Shown here piece after piece: positions 31,501 through 38,780 of a DNA stretch of 64,000 nucleotides (position 1 is its first letter; every line of letters starts with the position of its first letter). The notes under the pieces were generated by a model. That model was given only the letters and a program-made list of their open reading frames with translations, was not told the origin of the DNA and searched no databases. The DNA comes from a virus: the IMG/VR virus record IMGVR_UViG_3300022200_000030, positions 16,572-80,571 of that record. One strand, 5' to 3'. Position numbers and translations under genes: made by a program.

Positions 31501-34500
31501 TACGAGTTGCACGACCGTACGCTCTTCTTCCACGTGACAAAGTGTGGCAACACGCACACGCACCGCTATCCGACGCACTACACGCATGCAAATGGTGTGC
31601 AGAACAACGACCTGTCAGCCACAGGATTCTCGTCCGGCACGCTGACTGTGGATGCGACGATTGATGCTGCCCTATACCCCACGACCTTCGGGAATCAAGA
31701 GGCTGCGGACAACCGCCGCTTCCTTCGTCTGTACGATGCTGCTACCGACCGGGGTGGTGTGGCCTCGTTCACGGGCATCAGCGGTGACACGTTCACCGGC
31801 TGCGTCGGTGACGCTGAGTTTGACGCCTTGGTTGCTAACGGCGTGAGCGGCCTCAAGGTCGTGCCTTCATACTACATGCCTGCGGGTAGCACACGCTTCT
31901 ATGCAGCACGCCGTCTGCGTGACCACGCTGAAGTGAGCGGCAACAGTCCCGACATGGCGCACACGTTGTACTACACCAATGTGGATGCAAACACAACCGC
32001 GCATAGCATCTTTACCAAGCCTGTGTTGACCCCGATGGCCCTGCCACGTATGGGTCACCACTACGTCACGCCGACCATGGCTATGCTGCCCGGACATTGG
32101 GCGCATCCTGCCTACCAAGGCCTGTACGACAAACACCGTGCAATTCGTGCATCCTCGCACAAGTACGTGGAACAGTCACTCATGGAGTCACTCGGATTCA
32201 ATGAAGTCAAGAGTGACATTACGACGACGACCACAGACCAATTCTTCGGTCTTGACCCACAACTGCGTATTGGTACGCTGACCGCCACTCCGGGTGGACC
32301 GAGCGACATTCACGGTGGCGCGTTCACGCTGATGTTTGAAACAAAGGTACGCCACGATGGGTACGGTGTCCTTGCATCGGAAGGTGCAGCGGGAACCATC
32401 AACAGTCAGGGTGGGCAGACCATCATCCTTGAGGCCGCAGCGACGTATTCGCTGAAGCATCACTTCCCCGACCCCGCTGAGGTTGGTGCGTATCAGATTG
32501 TCATTCAGCCGAACTTGAACAAGTCGCAGTTCATTGGTTATCACGAAAACGCAGCAAACGAATTGACGAGCCAACAGGTCGCACTCGTTGTTGGTATTCG
32601 TGAAGTGGACGGGACAACCGGCGCACTTGGGCTTGTGCTTGCTCAGACGACCGAGGCTGACGTGCGTGGTTGTGAAGTATTCATCAACGAAGTGATGATT
32701 GACCACGACCCCGACCACGGCAGCCAATTCACCAACATTCCACCGCTGCTCCTGTACAACTCATTCGGTGTACAGGAAACCGAAGCACCTGCGTTCACGC
32801 GCATGAGCCTGCCCTACCATCCCGGCATGTTTGCTGATGCGACACCGGGGCTTACCACCAACATTCCGTGGTGGAGCATTGTACACCGCAGGCCACCAAA
32901 TCACGCTGATTCTGAAGGCTTTCGTCATTTGACGTGGCACCGCTTTGACAACTACTACGAGTTTGCACGTGCAAATGCGGGCAACGTGGCTTCTCAAATC
33001 ACACTCGCAGGCTACCCAAGCAGCGCACCGGACATGTATTCCAAGTTGTTCAACCTCATCAGCCTTAACCCGGTTGCAACCGTTGTGAGTGCAAGCACGT
33101 TCGCCGTGGTCGTTGACGATGCTCGCGGCTTCCCTGAATACCCCTACTACGGACAGAAGTTGGAGTACACAGATGCAAACGGCGTACGGCGTACAACTGA
33201 GTACACGGATGTGATTGCAGGAAGCACACAAGTCATCATCAATCACCCCGCCAATGCTGACTTTACCAACAATTTGACGGCAGGCACAAAGTTGCGCCTT
33301 ACCCGTGCGTACGACTTCCGCCCGTCAGGTGCCATCTTTACTGACTCCAAGACAAGCATCATCACGCGCATGCTACCTCAGACCTTGCAAGGTAGCCGTG
33401 ATACGAATAGCCTGCACTTGGCTGATGCGTTCCTGTGCATGTGGCATCCCAACCTTGGGCGACCGTACACGTTTTACTCAGATTCAGCCCGCACGTTCCT
33501 CAACCCGTTGACTGACCGAGCGGTGGACAACAAGCCATACAACTCAATGCCTGAGCATTTTGAGACAATTCACTACCACGATGCACCGTACTTCGGTAGC
33601 GTTGGACCCTTTGGCTTGGCTATCAAGACCCCGCCGCCGCTCGTTAAGGCCACCTTTGACGGTAACCCCGCAGCCGTGACTTCCGTGACACCCTCAACGA
33701 AGAGAATTGCTTTCCAAGTAGGACCGCACGTAGGAACAAACATCGTTACAGGTGAGGTCATCAGTATTGCAGGGCGTGCCTACACGGTAGCAAGCGTCAG
33801 TCTAATAGGAAGCATTACCGTTGACCAAACACCTGATGCTGAAATCCCGGTAGGTACAATTGCTTACCGTGGAGGAAACAATGCAGTACAAACGGCTGAA
33901 AGCATCACAAGCAGCGGGGAGTACGTCGCACAAGGTGGACAGACCGATTCAGGTGATGATTCCACGAAGGTGATGCTCAACAACATGTGGCCGAGCGGTA
34001 GTCGTGGTGGTCCACTTGTCAGCAGCCTTGACGGGTACGGCGCGGTTGCAGCATCGTGGACCTATGCGGGTGACTACGGCTACGAGCGGCGTGTTTGGCA
34101 GCAAGATGGAACCGGTGTGACGACTTCGACCTACGACAGTCTCAGCAACCCAACCACCCCGTTGCCATTCGGGTACCGCTTTGGTCTGCGTCAGCCCTAC
34201 AACAAGCCCCAATGGTCCTTCTATGGGATGCGAGCATACCGGGCAGGTGTTACTGTTGGCTACTACACCGCCGACTACCAACACGGACCGTTGGTGCAGC
34301 GTGAAACTCAGTCGTGGGTGCATCACAATGCGTTGCCGCCTGTGACGTACCCTGAAACCTACGTGGGTATCATGGAACGGCAGACCAACTTTAGCGGCAT
34401 GCTTGGCGTGGACATGGCTGAGCGGCAGGTTCGGTATAGCGACGGAATGCGCATGACGCGCTCTTTTGGTGCGCCTGTACGCACCCTGCGCAACAAGTCC

Positions 34501-36126
34501 ACGGTGATTCGTGATTGGTGGGGCGACGACAACGGCAAGGAGATTGCTAACATTGACGAGGCTGTGATGTACTACTTGGTGGATTGGTGGGGCAACACAC
34601 GCGGTGAGGACGTGCGCCGCTTCCCTGTGCGCGGCTTCGGCATCAGGCCCGCGTGGGATGCGGGTGACGCCTACGACCCCGGACGCAGCACGGATGCTAC
34701 ACCGTACGAACGACTGTACAACGACGGCTCACCGTTGGTCAACCTCAAGGGCATTGTTGATTCAGCCTCAAGTAATATCTCACTTGCTCCCGGCGTCACC
34801 ATCCCACGCTTTGGTGGTCGTCAAAACACGACGAATAACAACAACGCGAACACGCTGATTGACGTGTTCATGCCTGCCAACGCGATGCGCGTAGGTGACA
34901 TGGGCAACGGGCGTGGCATTCGCTACCCGACGCAGTTCAACGAAGACCGGCTGACCGCGTTAGATGAGGCTAATTACACAACCGGCGTTGTCTTGTCGCA
35001 CCACACCGCTGAGCCTGTGTTTGGTGACGGATTCATCCGACCGCGCAACGATGAGTTGGCGAGCGACGAGGTACCGCGCGGCATTAGCGCACGACTCAGC
35101 GTTGACGAGGACGGGCTGCTCAAGCCTGAAGCGGTCGTCAGCCCGCGTGTGGAAACCATCAGCGGCTCGACCAAGCACACCGATGCGGTGTCCCGTTCAG
35201 CCCCGCGTATCGGTCTTGACACGGAGAACGTGGAAGGCGTGGACGACAACCTCATCGCACTCAACACCGAAGCGCACAGTCTGCACGCGGACCGTGGAGT
35301 AGGGCAGCGTGTTGTGCTTGTCGGCGGCATGACCGCAGGCTCGCAGACCATCGGCAACCTCGATTATACAGGACTGAACTTTGGTGCGCAGCCGGTTGGT
35401 GGTGTGGCCCGGTTTAGTCACACAAGCAACTTCAACCCGCTTGGTGGCACGTACGTGGCAGAAACGCGCAACTACCTCGCTGCGGTCAGCGACTACGGTT
35501 GGGGACCGGTGGGTGCAGACAAGGCGAGCAACCCGTATGCTACGTCCACGTTTGACAGTACTTCAGCGCAGATGAACCACACCGACAAGACCATCTCGTT
35601 CTTGTTCAGGCCTGTTCGTCTGCTTGACGAGCAGCACGTTGAGATGTTCCGCCCCAACAACAACCTGCATAGCAGCAGCCCGCAGTACGGCTCCAACTAC
35701 TTCTCGACCACGGGTGGCGGCAAATACGGCGTGTACGCCTACGAGATGCCCTCAGCACGTGCGTCTGCGGGCGAGTACATCAGGGCCACCAACCCTGACA
35801 CCAACCCGCCCTACGCGCCTGTGTACCACATGGTGATTGCAACGAGCGACACCGTGCCCGATAGCAAGGGGCCAAACCTCGGCGGCTCAAACGGCATGGA
35901 CACAAGCAAGTTGGACAACGACGTGACTCGGCTTGTCATCAGCGAGAACTCCTTGCAGCACCATCGTAGTGACGCTGCACGTAGGCGTACGAGTGCGGAA
36001 AGCGACGACACCGAACGACGTGCAGACTACACCGTGAAGGCTCGATTCAGCCAATCCCTGCACCCGAAGGGGCATAAAGGAGATGTTGACTACGGTGAAT
36101 CAGACCATTCGGGTGATGCGTCATGA
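19564..36126 (+). CDS. giant 5520-aa tail protein with an N-terminal LamG/concanavalin-like domain
   Basis: A single uninterrupted frame of 16.6 kb, about a quarter of the window, start behind GAGGTGAATAC. The first ~230 residues follow a LamG/ConA-like lectin pattern (HALFFDGVSDSVILPQGNYI near the start, then FVIEAWVVPDCGGVIAHREG near 60-80 and QAFLYVNGDLIAS near 175). The rest is rich in Tyr, His, Asn, Gly and Thr, predicted β, with no transmembrane run. It lies between the distal tail protein and the hub, so it is probably the tail tip, baseplate ring or host-recognition protein. Base composition is fairly uniform with some AT-richer islands (about 26500-28000). There are no visible stops or frameshifts, so it is under selection. 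Confidence 0.75.
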   Translation: MVAVGRTSHALFFDGVSDSVILPQGNYIGTGQPTPDGKVVTNLLQKERRSGGESPLIPKANGDFVIEAWVVPDCGGVIAHREGQFTLSLGTVDTPGPATFDLLLEGSAGLFQAYLTSAIDASDRWDGIVYPHHAGSVHDSYNRFDTGTYGEATNLNAAHRPLYHVVAGFSFGQAFLYVNGDLIASQKLDADMRIARSTEHVYVGGKGGEFRGAVEALHFLGHYDKSTVESHMPTQSDVSTGLYRFEEPIDVVEGTYSFNAVSANATSITVSASDAQALIVRFTGKPYDSASPTVDFTAKPYSMGSYKVVDYYTGSGTPSTLSIAHVPYNLLINPGAITRATQKPNQKPPERVRVKSINGSTGVIELTSIHVDFVNGTGGLRGLLHNRTADVDNYFVVVGADLLIDNGTGKPYQPPHYGTQVFDRTGQMVIDETDNEQHGMVYSSRMATTTDDPNNPFAVVWPSDVDPLFQIGHSGRHTFSHVVGHEFMRRYPVPSDLVVDQTVTGAADIVTMRYDNVSRSLRNSFAMNALTDVFSEDATATVTEIVSSTTASSVVHNGLPSAAREVIGIGGADFDFRPFLLKGPAPLSGSDVNDTTRLYHLVPETTSRVAILNVPALQTSHNMAPFVEIHYNAIDLTGASMGISGPMLMVEKTVPAASLDLGGGTYVYDLIAAALDATMYAPGGMLILDPDVKSSNEYMFESHSLIGDNTGGADYDSELDFTRTPAEYTPVSSVDAEPCTPPAPVRASHVSLDHESVYNRLTFTKAGIVTEDDLTEIGGYKRVTPTEEKTGAGVFDVGIPDGISPVHETFDVIDNYLAPSGKLHIFVQPTDRRRSNQLLSALEDDSSITIMLMMARTRLRSISEENDPESNLTTITVTGAGVVESVLNRNVSAVGEGSPDSYIVKEIEPNAPVVTVTLGGPGQGAVNTKPTFDPSPLMRLPGSTRRSCAVRATHVYAKNDTVTTKNILSVAPLNNGSPDIASWGTIAFPKVGRVYLDNGASAEYASKGGSGFIFTNVSASGTGRYLGADGEEYSNFFLWCNAVGLMKTTSSPADVQTSLTLYNDPNFADDAMAQDGSTVNDRLFQSMDTVTHDYQLGTQFASTRAMVEIPVFPQQFFDHPEQGIFPGPDNSMKLHLDATYTAHSWNPTPVGRRANDIGQADKQASSAYGSNREGFVAAAHIERIVKNPIPSPGFYEIYVDFPEIFPNADEGSLPRSVGNMKSVGYYRRCFLANGMSALYVNDPTTDGFIKVPVPSSKNHGTFIEGFFTNAIPGAALFVAQGFRSETLVPTDSDASTPSSDFEGRSPYYYDAANVQTQGGNLDYGMRQYVSAVEFKAGPLANPHAPRTVSKRAASTILSVPSVSGNTYTITLEDGSLFPDVPFTRDASNVIQFETGDPLYIAEVIQADGSTQDVYYLGRFNNTFTQNTIAIVATSTPTLVGATLRLKHVAHALHTLSNPASAVTEEKKVVTFLPSATADQWTFSSSYGGGTTTTLNITCTTADLMAHANVVGLNIRPDDHVYVDTGSAINYLGQVSKVESAEVSGGSDRIILAANNLAAITSGNKIRVAAESVMTVDDEAILNRAWVHPYATGGLRHGDTVWANMSINNPHATEGLFAKSRGVFNDGLVWKGFNGGSGTLADRPRNSIPLENFLIGDSCLETAINYAQHVNKTVQMNYESMGLDAEQAPVVAYVDPYLATDGHARVLLYDVGHDREFIAFHDLHMQVQSSAATPSIGYTRQLAYKDGTINLDKFLMGRNGAAPHYLTTQIDVANGYPSENPFLRATQQSKFIEGAYAHNVIGGVNQNPYNASSEQSWTVLNNPDVDTYNVLFASKGHGHFVHTGLYHEKGSSDLTVGDSTLPRTQPAVASPYWSNAIHQLSRINADSHPLITALRVHRAEQNPNTHTLKDPSTLFDTPDGTRTISAFLSLKGKRSIALDLSGHDEERLQHLPHWTQMDFVRRMTVDFGEIGVKEGVTDIEAAAREIVRLINQGGAANGRTHARRPSQQYPGESERLDLTRIGVRQDIGNPNRDPTSAHIFADFAATGSTYDPAPWWYPDEAFDSHDRGSHMGYLRAHIGRVVEDLDGNEGFSIVIHSTIPGASGRNFCAWLDNSKGQSSYKPQYLIGHGGRFRNFWSQPDEVSGENMHPAPLPLNKHGRPFAPITSLREYVAQEEPDDMFASNLDVAARNDVEKNALARKVSATMGGTVNNSVADESFEAQSPATSLVEGLRRGSTAVGRINFGGLVEAGVPGFAPDAGAFGFGRRGSTRHFSRYGTNASEYTSHVNTEEVTEDAIGDTPLYGMRFTDHRGRGYGVRYVYRCVNQPFANELTTLPSTLDDEIIIHFDDRDVAQGGFTIGHHMAGVGDATGRLEPKSGMTEATWVGNRWRGVFAADAGLNCQATYSSDTITVVLDTPYDTGSTEFNNHPDILGYLGFPKTNGIMQLTDPYSGSATTLHGVVGNTFSYESRTSNDTTGTHTFYGVRGADFTATHTSASFVVTDVPSGVSFKAGNTHQLILSPRLNWTTLLTDEVIAYATVAAINMQDPNMEDGYSVDVRHLYAADGRTLGDWGVGEDAIIIRAHNPQRGIKPLSQMFSASLHRDYGIQAAHIEFGEYQKIAKTSATWSVTAGLIPPLSDAQIASSKQLTCGYIPRTIVQVRTRGRGYHANTPTPILVDSYNDPVNLKRWDENLKGVRFLSRPGDHILPCLSNPLLKTQSVSSNVFTMAATNKLGHAMIVGCTRTITGTYTTTDRLLAFGQKIQLYHARNNYSVVFANQGANALTEFTFNEREASDEWFDEFGGKTLNQDYYFISSIGEFDGYRLHGSVDSEPIVYFRGARDSSDHDVPLYFGGGFSGVVLDVNDGTQNDYADFYTHPYSTGPTGTAGIQNANEISTSFALVDCNALLAFFPGTALLNQHRGSIHPPAYNKDSILTTDVDVGFATKHNDLPAHVTARYTAGMVYQRPIPLVLRMGHPTARYDDARNSITNHTTYVIYGPGQAFPFTETTAANADVEPHPGFVVTVGNTWSKVPHSKQLPNPITNDKNDYGPPTSTYQSNRQRYHWYSTWNWSPAEGIPRVGAVSSGVSLWQRPEHGYHFGEHFNLQATVSSLNISDYAAAHPYKHAPIVGYGIASQADLTFHMDGGYHPGGSWLDNQLSFNAPLEPSDYRVTRDSWNEVNPTAFRVSGVLAKQVLAGASAEEGDDFDREIIVVDATRCQNGEELAALLGQAINENPGKGALKAMGGTHLPSMGSAMRQDRYGWVELDYDDYTIDATKSYSYVEATLSGGTQAILEQLPASGWIRTDNAGRTLHTVDLPAFAPYHSREVYYDIGVFPSTWKVRFWLAPNRLTGNPELEDAQTFDDSTLPTAVDLSGVTKVYVWSKAGVHRFNNEDDATRDHMTQVHFAGIVDAIDRTRPVGAVGWSGERYSYLNSLKVGSEGYGAGRGAWHPKLGFSPYGSASTVMTAYGHVPHTYALYNTPESLVYANYDGVGTPYDSWTVETGSISYTAYNADSTGAYKAADSAINLTNSLTDFSIPRELYHPQGVFSKGFLVVSYESELALVAKRDRDGITATGDWLAVVSKTRAGTAAATAITFAGTAQWDERIHGPERFYAPATGGPNVEALIVSGTATPASAATNDPEVAQYDFHLGASSDNSLYNATPAFAQIGDLFFDLDKSVGSYLLNDASEVERNLMVDMRTAGGGTDFNAKHDDLRYWLAQTNGYESLARTPMRNFSVEHVVWKRMDGGNLSLPALNARGLGGVPFVTRVSGGTAYTTGEKLYGNVRFSFETTNSAMFPIIQAQELAHPQIAARHPDELRNVLMVPNEEIQFDSIEVEDDTGQIHTIEGGSPFGTIVRAFRKLSNRTSEGLAPAIAGSGVEPNLKVRLPDPNTIPGNIIVRSGFDRLQAYQTETMGSGGMMRPGLADALKHQFTDEVDGPRRGPTYSDHEWDHISQSASGEAFPDMTRKGWSAATGNAPLESSYELHDRTLFFHVTKCGNTHTHRYPTHYTHANGVQNNDLSATGFSSGTLTVDATIDAALYPTTFGNQEAADNRRFLRLYDAATDRGGVASFTGISGDTFTGCVGDAEFDALVANGVSGLKVVPSYYMPAGSTRFYAARRLRDHAEVSGNSPDMAHTLYYTNVDANTTAHSIFTKPVLTPMALPRMGHHYVTPTMAMLPGHWAHPAYQGLYDKHRAIRASSHKYVEQSLMESLGFNEVKSDITTTTTDQFFGLDPQLRIGTLTATPGGPSDIHGGAFTLMFETKVRHDGYGVLASEGAAGTINSQGGQTIILEAAATYSLKHHFPDPAEVGAYQIVIQPNLNKSQFIGYHENAANELTSQQVALVVGIREVDGTTGALGLVLAQTTEADVRGCEVFINEVMIDHDPDHGSQFTNIPPLLLYNSFGVQETEAPAFTRMSLPYHPGMFADATPGLTTNIPWWSIVHRRPPNHADSEGFRHLTWHRFDNYYEFARANAGNVASQITLAGYPSSAPDMYSKLFNLISLNPVATVVSASTFAVVVDDARGFPEYPYYGQKLEYTDANGVRRTTEYTDVIAGSTQVIINHPANADFTNNLTAGTKLRLTRAYDFRPSGAIFTDSKTSIITRMLPQTLQGSRDTNSLHLADAFLCMWHPNLGRPYTFYSDSARTFLNPLTDRAVDNKPYNSMPEHFETIHYHDAPYFGSVGPFGLAIKTPPPLVKATFDGNPAAVTSVTPSTKRIAFQVGPHVGTNIVTGEVISIAGRAYTVASVSLIGSITVDQTPDAEIPVGTIAYRGGNNAVQTAESITSSGEYVAQGGQTDSGDDSTKVMLNNMWPSGSRGGPLVSSLDGYGAVAASWTYAGDYGYERRVWQQDGTGVTTSTYDSLSNPTTPLPFGYRFGLRQPYNKPQWSFYGMRAYRAGVTVGYYTADYQHGPLVQRETQSWVHHNALPPVTYPETYVGIMERQTNFSGMLGVDMAERQVRYSDGMRMTRSFGAPVRTLRNKSTVIRDWWGDDNGKEIANIDEAVMYYLVDWWGNTRGEDVRRFPVRGFGIRPAWDAGDAYDPGRSTDATPYERLYNDGSPLVNLKGIVDSASSNISLAPGVTIPRFGGRQNTTNNNNANTLIDVFMPANAMRVGDMGNGRGIRYPTQFNEDRLTALDEANYTTGVVLSHHTAEPVFGDGFIRPRNDELASDEVPRGISARLSVDEDGLLKPEAVVSPRVETISGSTKHTDAVSRSAPRIGLDTENVEGVDDNLIALNTEAHSLHADRGVGQRVVLVGGMTAGSQTIGNLDYTGLNFGAQPVGGVARFSHTSNFNPLGGTYVAETRNYLAAVSDYGWGPVGADKASNPYATSTFDSTSAQMNHTDKTISFLFRPVRLLDEQHVEMFRPNNNLHSSSPQYGSNYFSTTGGGKYGVYAYEMPSARASAGEYIRATNPDTNPPYAPVYHMVIATSDTVPDSKGPNLGGSNGMDTSKLDNDVTRLVISENSLQHHRSDAARRRTSAESDDTERRADYTVKARFSQSLHPKGHKGDVDYGESDHSGDAS

Positions 36127-36287
36127 CGCCGATGGACGAATCTTGGGCCGTGTTGAAGGAATTGTGCGAAGCGGGCAAGAAGGCCGCTAAGCGGAAGTTC
36201 AAGGTGTACCCCTCCGCATATGCGAACGGTTGGGCCGTGCAGTACTGTCAGGGCAAGTTCCGCAAGAAGAAGGGGGACAAGAAGTGA
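36123..36287 (+). CDS. 54-aa protein: PMDxxW motif plus KVYPSAYANGW basic domain
   Basis: ATG overlaps the giant gene's stop (ATGA). It starts MTPMDESWAVLKELCEAGKK, one of the recurrent [ST]P[MF][DN]xxW motifs. It continues with a basic KFKVYPSAYANGW segment and a Lys/Arg-rich end. The YPSAYANxW pattern is a widespread small domain of unknown function in large DNA viruses and phages, often next to the domains found in the gene at 36445. It is probably a virion-associated DNA-binding peptide, but that is inference. Confidence 0.7.
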   Translation: MTPMDESWAVLKELCEAGKKAAKRKFKVYPSAYANGWAVQYCQGKFRKKKGDKK

Positions 36288-36445
36288 AACTGAAGAAGGA
36301 CAAATGTTGCTGCGGGGCAACCAAGAAAACGCCCTGCGTCTGCATGTACGAGGGCAACCAATGCTCCGATAGTTCCCCTCGTTGTCCTTGTTACGCTTTA
36401 CTTCATCAACAAAAGAATCTCAAGAAAATGGTCGGGGTGTACTGA
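36284..36445 (+). CDS. 53-aa Cys-rich protein
   Basis: GTG start overlapping the previous stop (GTGA). Eight Cys in the first 36 residues (KCCCG...CVCMY...CSDSS...CPCY) suggest a compact metal-bound fold. It is coupled to the next gene, whose ATG overlaps its TGA. The family is unknown. Confidence 0.6.
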   Translation: MKLKKDKCCCGATKKTPCVCMYEGNQCSDSSPRCPCYALLHQQKNLKKMVGVY

Positions 36446-37956
36446 TGAGCGACCGCTGCACCTGCCACGATGTGCTTGTCATCAAGGACTTGAATCGTTG
36501 GTTCAAGGAAAAGTGGGTGGACGTGAGCCGAAAGGACAAGGACGGGAAGCACCCGCCCTGTGGTCGCCCCAAGGCAAGTAAGAGCAGCAAGGGCTACCCC
36601 AAGTGTCGCCCATCAGTCAAGGTCAGTTCCAAGACGCCTCGTACATCAGGCTCAATGAGCGAGGGTGAGAAGCGTGCCGCAACCAAGCGTAAGCGTGCAA
36701 AGAAGCAGGGCGTTGGCGGGAAGCCAACGATTGTCAAGGCCCGCACGACTTCAGGTTTCTATCGCACCGCTACAATTCCCGATGACAAGTCTCAACCTGT
36801 GCGGAAGGTGCCACATGACTCAGCACACGCACCAAATCGTTTTGCTACGCTTGCACTTTCCCAAGCACTTGCGGACATGAACCTCCCCATTGTGCCTGAA
36901 ACGCCTGTGCGTGGGGCGGTTGAACAACAACAGATGGAGAAGGTATTTGGTCCGGGTAGGGACAATTTTCACGGACATGAGCAAGAAGTGGAATCAATTG
37001 TTTCTGACCCATTGATGCAATTTTTGAGTCTTTCAGACGCTAAAGGTCCCAATGTTGGATTGCAAGATGGACAAGTGAGAGTATTTGACCCCGCTTTTCG
37101 CTCGTTTCGTGGTCATCGCTACGTACCCATTGATTACCAACGTGGCGAGTTTGACCCAAACTACGGTGTGAACCTACGAAACCAATTCGGTAGTGTGGAC
37201 AAAGACAAACTTGCTGAATTGGCTCAGCGAGTAAAGAACTACCGACCCATGTTGGACGTGTGGGAAGGAGATTTGTCTAATCGCGCATGGCAGGGTGGTA
37301 TGACGGATTACATGCAAGCCCGTGACACGTTGCAATTCTTGTCTTCCATACAACAAGACCCAAATCAGATGAAATTGTTTGAATACGGGAACCCCGCGTA
37401 CGCAAACATGGTGAACGACCTGCGTAGCCGAATGCCGGTGGGGGTTCAAAAAGCCGAGAAGGAAGAGAAGGCAAAGAAAGGCATGGTCGTGGTCATTGCT
37501 CTTGGAAGTCCCAAGAAGGAAGAGAAGGTCGAGAAGAGCGACGTACTCGTAAAGCGTCGAATGATTGGCGTACAACAAGGCATGGCGACGTGTGCCAACC
37601 CGAACTGCTTGGCTCAGACTCCCGCAACCGCAGGTGCATGTCAGACGTGCGGCTCGCCACTCAGCATGCAGAAAGCCGAGCGCGACCCACGACTCGCTCG
37701 CGCAGGCGTGAGTGGCTTCAACAAGCCCAAGCGCACACCCAACCACCCGAAGAAGAGCCACGTTGTCGTGGCCCGTGAAGGAGGGCAGGTCAAGACCATT
37801 CGCTTCGGTCAGCAAGGCGTGTCCGGCTCTCCAAAGAAGGAAGGCGAGTCTGATTCATACCGCAAGCGTCGTGAGTCGTTCAAGGCTCGCCACGCCAAGA
37901 ACATCAGCCGTGGCAAACTGAGTGCGGCGTATTGGGCTGACAAAGTGAAGTGGTGA
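36445..37956 (+). CDS. 503-aa modular virion-region protein (DUF5872-like N-terminus, DUF6321-like C-terminus, zinc ribbon)
   Basis: ATG at 36445 overlaps the previous stop; the longer frame from 36382 would run into the Cys-rich gene. Residues 1 to about 95 (WVDVSRKDKDGKHPPCGRPK then YPKCRPSVKVSSKTPRTSG and a Lys-rich end) match a small basic viral domain usually called DUF5872. The last ~90 residues (PKRTPNHPKKSHVVV, KTIRFGQQGVSGSP, FKARHAKNISRGK, AAYWADKVKW) match another, DUF6321-like. A CANPNC...CQTC ribbon lies between at about 390-415. The middle (DNA about 36960-37400) is AT-richer and unrecognised. The protein is probably packaged or DNA-bound; these domain names are from memory of the patterns. 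Confidence 0.7.
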   Translation: MSDRCTCHDVLVIKDLNRWFKEKWVDVSRKDKDGKHPPCGRPKASKSSKGYPKCRPSVKVSSKTPRTSGSMSEGEKRAATKRKRAKKQGVGGKPTIVKARTTSGFYRTATIPDDKSQPVRKVPHDSAHAPNRFATLALSQALADMNLPIVPETPVRGAVEQQQMEKVFGPGRDNFHGHEQEVESIVSDPLMQFLSLSDAKGPNVGLQDGQVRVFDPAFRSFRGHRYVPIDYQRGEFDPNYGVNLRNQFGSVDKDKLAELAQRVKNYRPMLDVWEGDLSNRAWQGGMTDYMQARDTLQFLSSIQQDPNQMKLFEYGNPAYANMVNDLRSRMPVGVQKAEKEEKAKKGMVVVIALGSPKKEEKVEKSDVLVKRRMIGVQQGMATCANPNCLAQTPATAGACQTCGSPLSMQKAERDPRLARAGVSGFNKPKRTPNHPKKSHVVVAREGGQVKTIRFGQQGVSGSPKKEGESDSYRKRRESFKARHAKNISRGKLSAAYWADKVKW

Positions 37957-37958
37957 AC

Positions 37959-38774
37959 ATGCCGTTTGTCAGTCAGGCTCAACGGCGTTATATGCACGCC
38001 AAAGAACCTGAGTTGGCTGAAGAGTACGAGAGCAAGACACCCAAGGGTAAGAAGTTACCTGAGCGGGTGCAGAAGGCTCCATCGCCCATGGACCTTGCTT
38101 GGGCGTACTTGCTCAAGCAGGTGCCACCTTTGGCTGATTGGAGCGGTGAAGACCTCGCCGCACTTCGATGGATTCCACAACGGCGTACATCAACGTACCA
38201 TCAGGCTCGGCCAATCATCGGTGAAAAGTTAGGGCAACCTCTCCAATTTGAATATCAAATGAGGCAACATGGCAGGGAAGCACTTCCGGGTGTGTTTAAC
38301 CCAAAAATTGACACAGTAAGCGGTACATGGGTATCACCTGCTGATGCCATGGCACTCGCTCATCCTGACATTACATCACGCTATTCTGAACCACACACAC
38401 TACTTGGAATTACTGAAAGCCCGCAGTATTGGCGACACAACCTTTTGCACGGCTATCCTGAAGGCTTCCAATACGGCGGATATAAACCCGAACAATTTGT
38501 GAACATTCCACTTCCAAACATGTTTGGTGAGCGTGTGCGTACTCCTGCTCAGATGCAAGATTTTGCATTGGATGCTTTGCAAGCATACGATTCCGAAGGA
38601 GAACAGAAGGCCGATTGGTTTGCTGATTTGGGGATGCAACCTGAAATCCGTGCTACACGGTGGGAAGCGGATAGAGGGAAGCCTGCAACCCTTGAAGATT
38701 TGGTTGAGATGGGGCTTGTTGGAGTTTTGCCGCCACTCCCATCAACTGACGTAAGACGACCACCGGGGTTTTGA
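37959..38774 (+). CDS. 271-aa protein: PFVSxAQRRYM head plus PMDLAW motif and unknown C-terminal domain
   Basis: ATG at 37959 follows a GGTGA; the in-frame GTG at 37950 overlaps the previous stop. Residues 1-40 (MPFVSQAQRRYMHAKEPELA then KTPKGKKLPERV) match a common short phage protein that normally stands alone. It is followed by SPMDLAWAYLLKQ, the recurrent motif. The C-terminal ~190 residues are encoded by AT-richer DNA and are unrecognised; TWVSPADAMALAHP is reminiscent of ADP-ribosyltransferase-like folds but this is weak. The architecture suggests a cargo domain attached to a shared header. Confidence 0.6.
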   Translation: MPFVSQAQRRYMHAKEPELAEEYESKTPKGKKLPERVQKAPSPMDLAWAYLLKQVPPLADWSGEDLAALRWIPQRRTSTYHQARPIIGEKLGQPLQFEYQMRQHGREALPGVFNPKIDTVSGTWVSPADAMALAHPDITSRYSEPHTLLGITESPQYWRHNLLHGYPEGFQYGGYKPEQFVNIPLPNMFGERVRTPAQMQDFALDALQAYDSEGEQKADWFADLGMQPEIRATRWEADRGKPATLEDLVEMGLVGVLPPLPSTDVRRPPGF

Positions 38775-38780
38775 TGTTGT

